Assembly (NCBI GenBank): GCA_965261695.1
Contig: OZ253474.1
Span: 496,001-560,000 of the forward strand
Length of the DNA stretch: 64,000 nucleotides
From: Bin5 sp965261695
GTDB lineage: Bacteria > Chloroflexota > Anaerolineae > Caldilineales > Caldilineaceae
Direction: 5' to 3'
The notes under the pieces are model-generated. The model had not been told where the DNA came from, did no database searches, and saw nothing but the letters and a program-made list of their open reading frames with translations. This document shows, one piece after another, positions 18,134 to 26,979 of the stretch. Each line of letters opens with the position of its first letter. Positions within the stretch are counted from its first letter, which is position 1. The translations under genes and the position numbers were made by a program.

Positions 18134-18162
18134 ATTGTATTTTGAAATTCCGTGATTGGCAA
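18134..18162 (-). promoter_or_regulatory. Sigma-70-type promoter of the MalG / binding protein / MalF / PhyH operon
   Basis: On the minus strand, TTGCCA (18162-18157) and TACAAT (18139-18134) are separated by exactly 17 bases. This is one or two changes from the -35 and -10 consensus with ideal spacing, and lies about 43 bases upstream of the MalG start at 18091. No clear operator palindrome overlaps it. Confidence 0.65.
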
Positions 18163-18434
18163 ACGCCGAAAAGCGGGGCGACAGCGGGTGGGTTCGGGGC
18201 AGAAAAATCGGGCATCGCCAGAGTTCAACAGTGAAGCGAACTGTTCTGCGTCCCGTCTAATTCGGTTTGAGGCACGAGCGTCCGTCTATCTTGCAGCCCA
18301 ATTCCGGCGGACATTGAGGCCACAGGCGCTGCACTCAGCGTGACTTTGAAGCGAAGAGAGCGCTCAGAACTGAAGTGCGCTTGAGATTCGTCAGTTGCAC
18401 TCCTCCCTTTCTCAGAACTGCGTTTTGCACGGCG

Positions 18435-18470
18435 ACAGGCTGTACCCCAGGGCCACAAGGTACAGCCTGT
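18435..18470. terminator. Perfect 12-bp hairpin after the SH3-domain gene
   Basis: ACAGGCTGTACC (18435-18446) pairs exactly with GGTACAGCCTGT (18459-18470) across a 12-base loop. It lies 33 bases past the stop of the minus-strand SH3-domain gene, the place for a terminator, though no T run follows. The rest of the 18092-18502 gap holds the promoter listed separately and no gene that I can see. Confidence 0.55.
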
Positions 18471-18502
18471 GCCAGAAGTCTCGGTCTGGGACCGAGTTGA
18501 CC

Positions 18503-19468
18503 TCAGTTCTGCTTGAAAGTGATTTCAGTGCAGGCAACGCTCTCGCTTATCGTTCTGCCCCACTTGTTCGAAATAGGCGAGAGATTGGAGAAGTCCTTGG
18601 TATTGGTTCTCGATGCATCCCAGCCGCCACCCGGGCAATTCACCACCCAGATTTCAACAAATGTGCCTGACGAAGCCGGACCGCCGAAGGGAGAGAAGCC
18701 CCAGTTCCCAGCCGGCTTGCCGCAGCCGGTACACTTGGTGTTGCGGGGTCCGCTGAACGCAATATGCAAACAGACGTTATTCAACAGGTTGTTGTTCCTG
18801 TCAAACACTTTACCTTCAAAGTAGGTCTGTCGATCGTTGCGGATACAGCTTCCGTTGTTTATGAGGGAGAAGGCATGCCCCGGCGGCGGCGGCTGCGTCG
18901 GAGCCGGAGCCGGTGCCGGCGGGATTGGTGTCGCCGTTGGGATCGGGGTCGGCGGCGGTGTGGGGATGAACGAAGCCACTTGCACCACCCCGGCATTGGT
19001 TGCCGTCACCAACGGACTGTAGACCCATGCATATTGGCCGCCGAAAATGATCTGCCACCAACCGCCGGCAGGGTTTCTGCCGGAGATGAGGTACTGACTG
19101 CCAGGATCGGCCTGGCCGACGATGGGATAGTTGGTGCCCGGCCCGGCGCGCACGTTCATCCGCCCGATTATCGATACGGTCGGCGAGTCGGGTGTGGGCG
19201 TCGGCGTCGGTGTCGGAGATTCGGTCGGCGTCGGCGTCGGCGTTTCTGTCGGCGTCGAGGTGGGCGTCGGCGTATCGGTCGCTTCGAGAATGGTCAGCCT
19301 CTGTTCGAAGGAGTTCATCCGGTCCGACATCGAGGTCACCAGTTCGACCATTGCCTCCACTTTGGCCGCCAGCCCTTTGAGCGTAAGTCCTGCGTCCTGG
19401 GCATAGAGCGGCACTGAGACGCCAACGAGACATAAGACAAGCAGCACTACCACCAATGATTTTTTCAT
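18503..19468 (-). CDS. Secreted SH3-domain protein with Thr-Pro linkers, paralogue A
   Basis: A 321-residue exported protein. It has a Sec signal peptide (MKKSLVVVLLVLCLVGVSVPLYAQ), a short coiled-coil-like helix (about residues 28-65), then a TPTPTPTE linker of about 35 residues. A bacterial SH3 domain follows (GRMNVRAGPGTNYPIVGQAD ... GGWWQIIFGGQYAWVYSPLV), then a second Pro-rich linker and a roughly 110-residue C-terminal domain. That last domain has paired cysteines (CTGCGKPAG, NCPGGGWD, ACTEITF) and resembles extracellular adhesive or wall-associated domains, but I do not recognise it. The first 200 residues are closely matched by the neighbouring paralogue at 20119; the C-terminal domain is not. 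The function is unknown, probably cell-surface. Confidence 0.8.
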   Translation of the reverse strand: MKKSLVVVLLVLCLVGVSVPLYAQDAGLTLKGLAAKVEAMVELVTSMSDRMNSFEQRLTILEATDTPTPTSTPTETPTPTPTESPTPTPTPTPDSPTVSIIGRMNVRAGPGTNYPIVGQADPGSQYLISGRNPAGGWWQIIFGGQYAWVYSPLVTATNAGVVQVASFIPTPPPTPIPTATPIPPAPAPAPTQPPPPGHAFSLINNGSCIRNDRQTYFEGKVFDRNNNLLNNVCLHIAFSGPRNTKCTGCGKPAGNWGFSPFGGPASSGTFVEIWVVNCPGGGWDASRTNTKDFSNLSPISNKWGRTISESVACTEITFKQN

Positions 19469-20118
19469 CTTTCTTTCCCCGGTTCTTGCTACCTTTTTAG
19501 TTTGGACTTTCGCTATGCTGGCTGGAAAGCCTGGATAATCGGGCTGCGAAAATGAGTTCGCGGATATTCGCTCACGTGGTTAGAGTGCGTGCGTTGGATG
19601 ATATTGCTGGGCACGGTATAGCGTTGGACTTCGATGAAGGCCAAACACGGTAATGGCAAACGAGGCGATGGCGCTGCGAATGAGCTTTGCGACTTTGGCA
19701 TTTAGCAGAGCCAGTCAGTTGCTTCACTTGATGTGTGAACCAGGTCCACGAGAGCGATGCCAGGCGCCAGACCGCTTTCAGCGCTACTGCACGTTCGCCG
19801 CACTTTGTCGATTGAGGGTGAATCGACTTTGTCTTGCGCACTGTCTTCAACAGTTGGGTAAGCCTGCGGGCCCGCGTCCATGGCGGCAAATCACCCGCAT
19901 TGCAATCTATCCTACGACCTGTTGCCAAAAAGGCTTTGCTGCGAGTCGGTGTCGTTTAGAAAAATCGCTGGCGACTATGCGGCTCGGCAGCTTCCAGGTG
20001 TTCAGCCAGGTTGGTACAAGTTTTGTTGGTCGGCGTGCCGACAGGGTTTTCGACTTTCATCTGTTGTGCCATCATTTCTAAGTTTTATTGCCACCGACAT
20101 GCAAGCGAAAGTCCCGAC
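19469..20118. other. 650-base gap between the two SH3-domain genes; no gene recognised
   Basis: Short open frames exist on both strands (for instance 19653-20081 plus, 19572-19928 minus). Their translations are rich in Arg, Cys and Ser, show no family motif and have no good ribosome-binding sites. I see no inverted repeats strong enough to define an insertion element. It may be a decayed gene or leader sequence of the downstream SH3 gene. Confidence 0.5.
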
Positions 20119-21114
20119 TCAATTGTTTTGGGCAAAAATTAGCCATATTTCGCCATTTCCCGCTGACACGGTAAACGCGTAGGTCTGGCTGACCCGTTCC
20201 CCGATGCCGTTCTTGACAAAAATCGTGTAGTTGCCCGCCACATTCCCGCCCGGGACCTGATTGAGGGGGACCGCCTTGAGGTAGTTGTACTTATTGCCCT
20301 GAGGCCCATTGTGTGTATTGTTTTGACCGCGCGTCGTATGATCGACAGCGGAAACAAGTACGCCATCCTTGTGCAACTCCACGAAATAGCTACCACCCGC
20401 GCCCTGAATCTCGTCACCGCGTCCCTGATGGACAAAGCCGATGTTGAGCTTCAGCTCACCCCCGCCGTTATTTGTGAAGTCCTGGTTGCGCAACCAGAAG
20501 AAGCAGTGGATGTTGGCGCAGGGATCCGCTGGCGGCGGCGCGGCAGGCGGAGGTACGGCGGTCGGCGGGATGGGCGTGGCCACGGGGATCGGGGTCGGCA
20601 CCGGCGTGGGGACGAACGAAGCCACCTGCACAACCTCGGCATTGGTTGCAGTCACCAACGGGCTGTAGACCCACGCATACTGGCCGCCGTAGATGATCTG
20701 CCACCAGCCGCCAGAGGGATTTCTGCCGGAGATGATGTATTGGTCACCGGGTGCGGCCTGGCCGACGATGGGATAGTTGGTGCCCGGCCCGGCGCGCACG
20801 TTCATCCGCGTGGTTATTGACGCTATGGGCGAACTGGGCGTTGGCGTTGGCGTGGGAGTAGATTGTTCGGTCGGCGTCGGCGTCGGCGTTTCTGTCGGTG
20901 TCGGCGTGGGCGTCGGCGTATCGGTCGCTTCCAAAACGGCCATCCTCTGTTCGAATGTGCTCATCCGATCCGACATTGAGGTCACCAGTTCTACGATTGC
21001 CTCCACTTTGTCCGACACGCCTTCGAGCGTGAGTCCTGCTTCCTGGGCATAGAGCGGCACTGCGATGCCAGCGAGACACACGACGATCAGCCAGACCAAC
21101 AATGACTTTTTCAT
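20119..21114 (-). CDS. Secreted SH3-domain protein with Thr-Pro linkers, paralogue B
   Basis: A 331-residue exported protein starting at the ATG at 21114 behind GGGAGAAAAGG. It shares with paralogue A the signal peptide (LAGIAVPLYAQ), the VEAIVELVTSMSDRMSTFEQR helix, the TPTPTPTE linker and the SH3 domain (MNVRAGPGTNYPIVGQAAPG). The C-terminal domain differs. It runs from PCANIHCFFWLRNQ through VDHTTRGQNNTHNG to NYTIFVKNGIGERVSQTYAFTV and looks like a single immunoglobulin-like beta-sandwich. The pair therefore keeps a common anchor and SH3 half with swapped outer domains, a pattern seen in surface proteins. The function is unknown. Confidence 0.8.
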   Translation of the reverse strand: MKKSLLVWLIVVCLAGIAVPLYAQEAGLTLEGVSDKVEAIVELVTSMSDRMSTFEQRMAVLEATDTPTPTPTPTETPTPTPTEQSTPTPTPTPSSPIASITTRMNVRAGPGTNYPIVGQAAPGDQYIISGRNPSGGWWQIIYGGQYAWVYSPLVTATNAEVVQVASFVPTPVPTPIPVATPIPPTAVPPPAAPPPADPCANIHCFFWLRNQDFTNNGGGELKLNIGFVHQGRGDEIQGAGGSYFVELHKDGVLVSAVDHTTRGQNNTHNGPQGNKYNYLKAVPLNQVPGGNVAGNYTIFVKNGIGERVSQTYAFTVSAGNGEIWLIFAQNN

Positions 21115-21264
21115 CCTTTTCTCCCGGTCCTTGTTACACTTGAGAGTGATGGTTGCGAAGGGTGCATCGCCATGTTGGGGTCGTTGATTGATTTCCAGGG
21201 AGTGAAAACAGGCAACCCGCCCAGATACCCGTTGCGAAAGAGAATTCGCTCGCGCCGGCACGCA

Positions 21265-22083
21265 CTATCCATGCGCAGGTCCGGACATCTCCATGCGCGC
21301 CCTGGCGGAAAGAGCGGGTAGATGGCCCTCGTTGTCGATCACCTGTTGCAGGTGGCGCATACGTGCGGGCGACGCTGTTCCACGCATGACATCCGAATGC
21401 ATCTGATCGATCCAATAACGGTGATGGTTGGCGATGTACTGCTTCAACTCTTCGATCTCCTGATCGGTCTCGGAGTGGGCGCAACAGTTGAGGGTGAACA
21501 TGCGGCGCCGCGTGCTGCCGCCACAGGAGGCATGCATCAGGTTATGGTTGAAGGCGACCACGTCGCCCGGTTGGGTCTCCAGCGCCACGGCCGGCACGTC
21601 GCTTTGCTCGATCCCCCAACGCTCCAGGGATTCGCTGGCGTGGCGCGCTTCCCAGTCCTGGAACATGTCCCACCGGTGCGTTCCGGGGATGACGCGCAGG
21701 CAGCCGTTATTGCGGTCAACTTCATCCAGATACAAGGCGACCTTCAAGAACTTGCCGACATGATGGAAGCCATCGCTGTGCCAGCGGGTGTCGCCGGTAT
21801 AGAAGTTGCCATCGCCGCCCAGATAGTTGAACTCCTCGCCCAGAACACTGGAAATCAATCCCACCAGCTTGGGATGATCGAGGAGGGTGCTGAGACGCTT
21901 GCGCTGGTCGATAAAGGGGACGATGCAGGAGCGCTCGCTGCCGTCGTGGGAAACGTTGCGCCCTTGGAAGACCGCTTCGAACTCCTCGGTAATCCAGGCG
22001 ATATCATCTTTCAATAGACCGGGCAGAGCAAGGTAGCCGAAGGTCTCGAAAAAATGTTTCTGTTCGCGTGTCAACTCCATCAT
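21265..22083 (-). CDS. Phytanoyl-CoA dioxygenase family protein
   Basis: A 272-residue PhyH oxygenase. The start is one of two adjacent ATGs (22083 or 22080) behind AGAAGGAGAA. The iron ligands are H102 and D104 (RWHSDGFHHVG) and H184 (MHASCGGSTRRRM), the arginine cluster following as expected for 2-oxoglutarate binding. LYLDEVDRNNGCLRVIPGTH is a strong family block. It is transcribed away from the binding-protein gene at 22452. A near-consensus promoter with an overlapping palindrome (22229-22281) faces it, leaving a leader of about 160 bases, so its expression is probably controlled by a repressor. Confidence 0.92.
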   Translation of the reverse strand: MMELTREQKHFFETFGYLALPGLLKDDIAWITEEFEAVFQGRNVSHDGSERSCIVPFIDQRKRLSTLLDHPKLVGLISSVLGEEFNYLGGDGNFYTGDTRWHSDGFHHVGKFLKVALYLDEVDRNNGCLRVIPGTHRWDMFQDWEARHASESLERWGIEQSDVPAVALETQPGDVVAFNHNLMHASCGGSTRRRMFTLNCCAHSETDQEIEELKQYIANHHRYWIDQMHSDVMRGTASPARMRHLQQVIDNEGHLPALSARARMEMSGPAHG

Positions 22084-22228
22084 TTCTCCTTCTCTGGAAC
22101 TTGGAGAACCCCTAAGGCGTGCGAGCGCCTTGCGGAATCGTCTTCGGTGAGCGAAACCTGGAGAATAAATTTGGACGAAGCGCGGTCTAAATCGAGGGTC
22201 AACAGACCTGTTGGACACAGGCGCATTA

Positions 22229-22245
22229 CATGCTATAGTAGCATG
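22229..22245. promoter_or_regulatory. Palindromic operator candidate
   Basis: CATGCTA-TAG-TAGCATG is a perfect 7-bp inverted repeat with a three-base centre. It begins about eight bases after the -10 box of the promoter at 22253-22281, so it would cover the first transcribed bases of the PhyH gene. That position is typical of a repressor site. No regulator gene is in the window. Confidence 0.6.
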
Positions 22246-22252
22246 CATAATC

Positions 22253-22281
22253 ACTATATTGCTAGACATCTGAATTGTCAA
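22253..22281 (-). promoter_or_regulatory. Near-consensus sigma-70 promoter toward the PhyH gene
   Basis: On the minus strand, a perfect TTGACA (22281-22276), a 17-base spacer and TATAGT (22258-22253) are visible. It is the best promoter match I found in the window. It reads toward the PhyH gene at 22083. Confidence 0.72.
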
Positions 22282-22451
22282 TTCCCCTTCAGCGTCCTTG
22301 CTGCCGTGAGCGCGAGCAAGGCTGCTTGAATCGCAGTGCGGCACGGCGCCGCCACTTTATCGGCTTCGCGTCCGCGTCGAACCATCTCAAGCAGACTATT
22401 TTTTGGGTGGGGATAATAGTCAGAATTCGACCACACAAGGAGTGAAGAGAA

Positions 22452-23789
22452 ATGGCTCAGCATGGTTTTGTTTCGCGTCGTGAATTCCTGCGTGTGAGCG
22501 CGTTGGGGGCAGCCGGTGGGCTGATGGCGGCTTGCGCGCCCCAGGCAGGCCAGCCAGCGGCTTCGGATTCGGGCGGGGAAGAGTCGTCCCCGGCTGCCGC
22601 GCCTGAGGATCAGGAGGGCGTTCAATGGGGCTTGCAGTACGACCCGCACGTCGCTACCTACGAGCGCATTGCCGAGCTAGTGCAGGGCGAGACAGGCTAC
22701 AGCGTGCAAATTGAGCCGCAGGCGTGGCCCTTGCAGACGAAGCTGATCGCTGCCATGTCGGCCGGCACGCATCCGGACGTTATCTGCATGATGGGCAAGG
22801 TCTCGATTCCTCTCTACATCCAGCAGGGTTTGCTGCCACTGAGCGATGTTGTGTTTGACGCAGTGGGAGTTGTGCCGAATGAGGCGTTCCAGCAGGAGTC
22901 GATCGAAGCCTACTCTTGGGAAGGCGAGATTTACGGCGTACCGACCGAGGCCAACCTGGTCGGCTCGATGGTCTGCGTACCAACGCAGGATGTGGAAGCG
23001 CTCGGGCTGGCCGACCTCTATCCGCCGACCAATGGGGACTGGATATTCGACAGCTACGAGCAGATGTGGGAGTTGGCCGTGGCGCTACATGTTGAGGAGG
23101 AAGGCCGCGTCGTAAAGTGGGGGCTTAGCAGCAAGGGGTGGGACAACCAGAGCTATCTGGGCATTGTGCGCACGCTGCTCGCCGCCGAGGGCACGGACTG
23201 GTGGGACCTCGAGTCCAAACAGTTCAACCTTGACAGCGAGGCGGGCGTGGAAGCGATGCGCATTTTTGCCGAGGCGCCGGTGCAGATGGGCATCGAGACC
23301 GAACTGGACGAGAACCAGTTCAACACGGCGTTGGCGGGCAAAATCGGCATCGCCCGAGGCATCTCCAATCCGGCGCTGCAACAGGGGCGGGATGAGGGCG
23401 TTTATTACGAGCTCACCTCCGCGCCCAAGGTACTGGCGGACGAACTGCCCACGTTTGTAGGTGAGGCGGGCTGGGGGTTTGCAGCGCCCGCCAATACTGG
23501 CAACCGCGACTTTGCCATCGCCTATCTGCAGACGATGTGTACGCATGAAGGCCAGCGCGAGTATGCCAAGATTTACGGCGGCATCGGCGCGCCGGCCTGG
23601 AAAGGGCTGGTCGGCAAGTACGATCACTATTCCGACCCGGATGAGAGTGGGCCGCAGGTACAGGCGGCCAAAGTGATGGAGAAGCTCGGCCCCATAACCC
23701 GCTACTACGGCGAAGGGTTCGGCTATCCGTCAGAGGTCGATGGGATCGGAGCCTCGATCTGCTCGGACGTTCGCTCTTGGGCAAGCTGA
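22452..23789 (+). CDS. Sugar ABC transporter solute-binding lipoprotein (family 1), frameshifted at the 3' end
   Basis: A 445-residue product starting at the ATG at 22452 behind AAGGAG. It has a Tat motif (VSRREFLR) and a lipobox ending at C28 (LMAAC). The mature part shows ETGYSVQIEPQAWPLQTKL, SAGTHPDVICMMGKVS and GEAGWGFAAPANTGNRDFA, typical of family 1. The frame ends early at 23789. A shift of one base near 23740-23755 would instead give DLLGRSLLGKLTAAEAAQ and about 20 further residues ending at 23875, which is how such proteins normally end. The gene therefore carries a one-base deletion, or the sequence has an error. About 30 residues are affected, so the product might still fold. It partners the permeases at 24001 and 25037. 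Confidence 0.88.
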   Translation: MAQHGFVSRREFLRVSALGAAGGLMAACAPQAGQPAASDSGGEESSPAAAPEDQEGVQWGLQYDPHVATYERIAELVQGETGYSVQIEPQAWPLQTKLIAAMSAGTHPDVICMMGKVSIPLYIQQGLLPLSDVVFDAVGVVPNEAFQQESIEAYSWEGEIYGVPTEANLVGSMVCVPTQDVEALGLADLYPPTNGDWIFDSYEQMWELAVALHVEEEGRVVKWGLSSKGWDNQSYLGIVRTLLAAEGTDWWDLESKQFNLDSEAGVEAMRIFAEAPVQMGIETELDENQFNTALAGKIGIARGISNPALQQGRDEGVYYELTSAPKVLADELPTFVGEAGWGFAAPANTGNRDFAIAYLQTMCTHEGQREYAKIYGGIGAPAWKGLVGKYDHYSDPDESGPQVQAAKVMEKLGPITRYYGEGFGYPSEVDGIGASICSDVRSWAS

Positions 23790-24000
23790 CTGCGGCAGAG
23801 GCGGCCCAGTCGTACCAGGAGCGGTGTGAGGACCAGTACAACGTCTACCTGGAAGACATCGCCGCGCTCTCCTGACATTTTCCAGTGCGCTTCTGCACAT
23901 AGGGGGCGCGCAAATAGGCTGAAATTCTACGCGACCAGCGCAGCGCCGCGGGCGGCGCTGCGCTGGTCCGGCTTTCCCTCTCGAAAACAGGGTGACTCGA

Positions 24001-24954
24001 ATGACAACCGCTGACACTAGCGGCAGCCGCGAAAGTACGGCTTCCGGGCGCCGCAGCATCGTCCCCGCCGTTCTGTGGGCCCTGCGCAAGCCCCAGTTCT
24101 GGTTCGGCGCCAGCATCATCCTGCCAACACTGGTCTGGTACTGGATGTTCTCGTTCCGGCCGATCATCAGCGCGCTGCGCTTATCCGTCGTGCAGTATCG
24201 AGTGTTGAGGCCGGAGGCCAGCAAGTTCGTCGGCCTGGACAATTTCTTCCAACTCTTCGAGCACCCGCTGTTCTTTATTTCCGTGCGCAACACGCTGCTG
24301 TGGGCGGCGCTCGCCTTTGTCTTTATCTTGCCGCTGAGCATCTTCATCGCCACCTGCCTGGCCAATGTGCGGCGCGGGCGCAACACGTACCAGGCGCTCA
24401 TCTTCGTGCCGGTTGTGGTATCGCTGGTGGCGGTCTCGCTGCTGTTTCGCATGTTGATGGATCCCGAAGTGGGCACGTTCAACCAGATTCTGCGCGCACT
24501 GCACCTGCCCGAGTCGCGCTGGTTGGCCGGCTCGTCATCGGCGTTGCCAACCATTGTGGCGGTTGGCAGTTGGAAAGTACTGGGGTTCTACGTCGTGATC
24601 CTCACGGCGGGCATCCTCCACATCCCCGATGAGCTGTACGATGCGGCACTGGTCGACGGCGCCAACGAATGGCAGCGATTCTGGCTCATCACCCTGCCGC
24701 TGCTGGGGCATACGCTGCTATTGGTAATGGTTCTGCTGGCCATCGGCACGCTGCAGGAATTCACTTTTCCCTTTGTTATGACCCGAGGCGGGCCGGGTGA
24801 CGCCACCTACGTGTACAATATGCTCATCTATTCAGAGGCATTCGAGGATTTGCGATTTGGCACGGCGACCGCGGCCGCGCTGCTCCAGTTCGTCCTGATA
24901 CTCTTTATCAGCCTAGTTCAGATCAGGCTTCTACGTCCACGGTGGTCGTATTGA
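24001..24954 (+). CDS. Carbohydrate ABC transporter permease, MalF type
   Basis: A 317-residue permease; I use the ATG at 24001, a GTG at 23992 being the alternative. The first helix is FGASIILPTLVWYWMFSFRP. The EAA loop is YDAALVDGANEWQRFWLITL, and MTRGGPGDATYVYNMLIY is the usual MalF segment after it. It ends ...LVQIRLLRPRWSY. It follows the frameshifted binding-protein gene by about 125 bases and precedes its MalG partner by about 80 bases, in the usual order. Confidence 0.92.
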   Translation: MTTADTSGSRESTASGRRSIVPAVLWALRKPQFWFGASIILPTLVWYWMFSFRPIISALRLSVVQYRVLRPEASKFVGLDNFFQLFEHPLFFISVRNTLLWAALAFVFILPLSIFIATCLANVRRGRNTYQALIFVPVVVSLVAVSLLFRMLMDPEVGTFNQILRALHLPESRWLAGSSSALPTIVAVGSWKVLGFYVVILTAGILHIPDELYDAALVDGANEWQRFWLITLPLLGHTLLLVMVLLAIGTLQEFTFPFVMTRGGPGDATYVYNMLIYSEAFEDLRFGTATAAALLQFVLILFISLVQIRLLRPRWSY

Positions 24955-25036
24955 TTTGGAATCGCGACCTGGCATTCCGGCCTGGCTGGCGGAGGGCGCG
25001 ACGACCCACATTCCACTTAAAAGGTGATTGAGACGA

Positions 25037-25918
25037 ATGGCGACATCGGAGGAAATCAATCCGGCCAGCCCCTTGCAGGGATTAATGTACCGACGTTCGC
25101 CGCGGCGGCTGGTGGGTCAGACAGTTCTGCACCTGATCCTGCTAGCAATGTCCTTCATGTCGATCACGCCATTCGTGTGGATGATTTTCGCTTCGTTCAA
25201 GCATTTCCAGGAGCTTGTGCGCTCGACAGCGCTCTTGCCCAAGGTGTGGACGCTGGAGAACTACATCGAAATCATCGGGCGTGTCAACTTCCTCGCGGCC
25301 TTCAGCAACAGCATAATACAGGCGACATCCGTAACCCTGTGCAGCGCGCTGACCTCGGCCGCCCTCGGTTTCATCTTCGCCAAATACCGCTTCTGGGGGA
25401 AAGAAAAGCTCTTCACCCTGCTTCTCTCGACAATGATGATCCCCTTTGCGGTGGTTCTTGTGCCGCTCTACATCACCATCGCCGACTTGAAAATGGCCAA
25501 CAGCTTGAGCGGAATCATCGTCACAGGGCTGTGGTCTACATTCGGGCTATTCCTGATGCGCCAGTTCATGGAGTCGATACCGTCTGAGTTGCTCGATGCG
25601 GCCCGCATCGACGGCGCTTCGGAATGGCGCATCTTTTTCACCATCGTCCTGCCGATGGCCACGTCGGCGCTGGCAGCTCTGATCGTCTTCATCTTCCTCT
25701 TTAACTGGGACAACTTTCTGTGGCCGCTGGTGGTACTCAACAGCCCGGAGAAGCAAACACTTCCCCTGGTGCTGGCCGGTCTGCGCAGCCTCTACTGGAC
25801 CCGCTACGAGATGTGGGCGGCCGGCTCAATGTTGACAGTTGTGCCGGTCATGCTCATCTATATCTTCGCCTCCAAGTACTTCATTCGCGGCCTGGCCATG
25901 ACAGGTCTGAAGGCATAA
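25037..25918 (+). CDS. Carbohydrate ABC transporter permease, MalG type
   Basis: A 293-residue permease; the ATG at 25037 is preferred to the TTG at 25028. The first helix, TVLHLILLAMSFMSITPFVW, is followed by MIFASFKHFQELV. The EAA loop reads LDAARIDGASEWRIFFTIVL and the end is KYFIRGLAMTGLKA. It completes the transporter begun at 22452. A PhyH gene lies convergent to it, only 32 bases beyond its stop. Confidence 0.92.
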   Translation: MATSEEINPASPLQGLMYRRSPRRLVGQTVLHLILLAMSFMSITPFVWMIFASFKHFQELVRSTALLPKVWTLENYIEIIGRVNFLAAFSNSIIQATSVTLCSALTSAALGFIFAKYRFWGKEKLFTLLLSTMMIPFAVVLVPLYITIADLKMANSLSGIIVTGLWSTFGLFLMRQFMESIPSELLDAARIDGASEWRIFFTIVLPMATSALAALIVFIFLFNWDNFLWPLVVLNSPEKQTLPLVLAGLRSLYWTRYEMWAAGSMLTVVPVMLIYIFASKYFIRGLAMTGLKA

Positions 25919-25950
25919 GTGCTGAGCGCGGGGCGGTTGTCTCCGTCGAA

Positions 25951-26793
25951 TCAATCCTCCGGCAGATTTCGGAAAAGCGCCGCCATCACCGGATCGTTAG
26001 AGACCCGCACGTCCGCCTTGGTCAGGACGGCCTTGCTCCTGTAGTCATCGGGCAGATCCTTCCTCACCCAAGTCGGCGTGCGCGACCCGGCGTACAAGGC
26101 CCATATGATCTTGCGCACCCGGTCGCTCAGATTGGGCGTGTTGGCATGGTAGATCGAGGTGTCGTTGATCAGGCAGTCCCCCGCTTTACCGCTGGCTAGG
26201 ACCATTCCCGGAACTTTACGCGGCTGTCCATCGGGAGCCATGAACCAGGGCGGCGAGTTCACGTGGGTGCCATGCGTGCCGGGCAGCAGCGCGGTCGGGC
26301 CCATGTCGTCATCCACATCCTCGATCAGAAAACTGAGCCGGATATAGATAGGCGGGGTCATATCGGAGGCCTTTTTGTTCACGCGCGAATCGTTGTGCCA
26401 AGCTTGATGGGCCGGGCTGCGCTCAAACAAGCAGTGTCCATGACCAGCGCCGAAGACCATCGGCTCATCGTCCCAGTAACGCTCCATGTAGCCGCGCACG
26501 ATCGGCATAATCCTGGGCAAGTTTACCAGTTGGCGAAAGACCGGCTCCTGCCAGAGCGGGATGAGGTCGAAGCGGTTGAAGGCATTGCGATGACCTCTCC
26601 CCATGGTCGCGATCTGTTCGCTCATTTTCTGTTCGAACGCGGTCTGGATTTCCTGCAATTTGAGCGGCGGAATCGCGCTGCGCACCATCGTGTAACCAAG
26701 GTTTTTCAGATTCATAATCTGGACTTCCAGCTGATGCGCTTCATCCAGCCCAACCATTGGCGACGCAGTTTGAGGCTTCGTATTGGTTTGCAT
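25951..26793 (-). CDS. Phytanoyl-CoA dioxygenase family protein
   Basis: A 280-residue PhyH oxygenase starting at the ATG at 26793 with AGGAG upstream. The iron ligands are H133 and D135 (AWHNDSRVNK) and H216 (IYHANTPNLSDRVRK). It is more divergent than the others here, with an extra acidic segment (IEDVDDDMGPTALLPGTHGTH). It is convergent with the MalG gene at 25037. The insertion sequence at 26980 lies just upstream of it and may have replaced part of its original control region. The substrate is unknown. Confidence 0.88.
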   Translation of the reverse strand: MQTNTKPQTASPMVGLDEAHQLEVQIMNLKNLGYTMVRSAIPPLKLQEIQTAFEQKMSEQIATMGRGHRNAFNRFDLIPLWQEPVFRQLVNLPRIMPIVRGYMERYWDDEPMVFGAGHGHCLFERSPAHQAWHNDSRVNKKASDMTPPIYIRLSFLIEDVDDDMGPTALLPGTHGTHVNSPPWFMAPDGQPRKVPGMVLASGKAGDCLINDTSIYHANTPNLSDRVRKIIWALYAGSRTPTWVRKDLPDDYRSKAVLTKADVRVSNDPVMAALFRNLPED

Positions 26794-26979
26794 ACTGTTC
26801 TTGCTCCTGTTTTGACATGATTCAGCCCGCGTGACGCTCATCGTCGAAATAAAACCTGTGCTGCCACGACGCTCACATGCCAGATTTGACGTGGTTGACA
26901 AACGCCCAGGTACTCATTATACTCCCAAAGTCTAAAATAATATACCAATCCATCGACACCAGTTCAACCAATAGAATTA

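Noticed and set aside
19653..20081. Possible decayed transposase between the SH3-domain genes
   Set aside because: Neither strand gives DDE-type motifs, and no terminal inverted repeats or target duplication are visible.
26916..26921. TATAAT box upstream of the PhyH gene at 25951 (minus strand)
   Set aside because: No -35 element at suitable spacing and no extended -10; too little to call a promoter.
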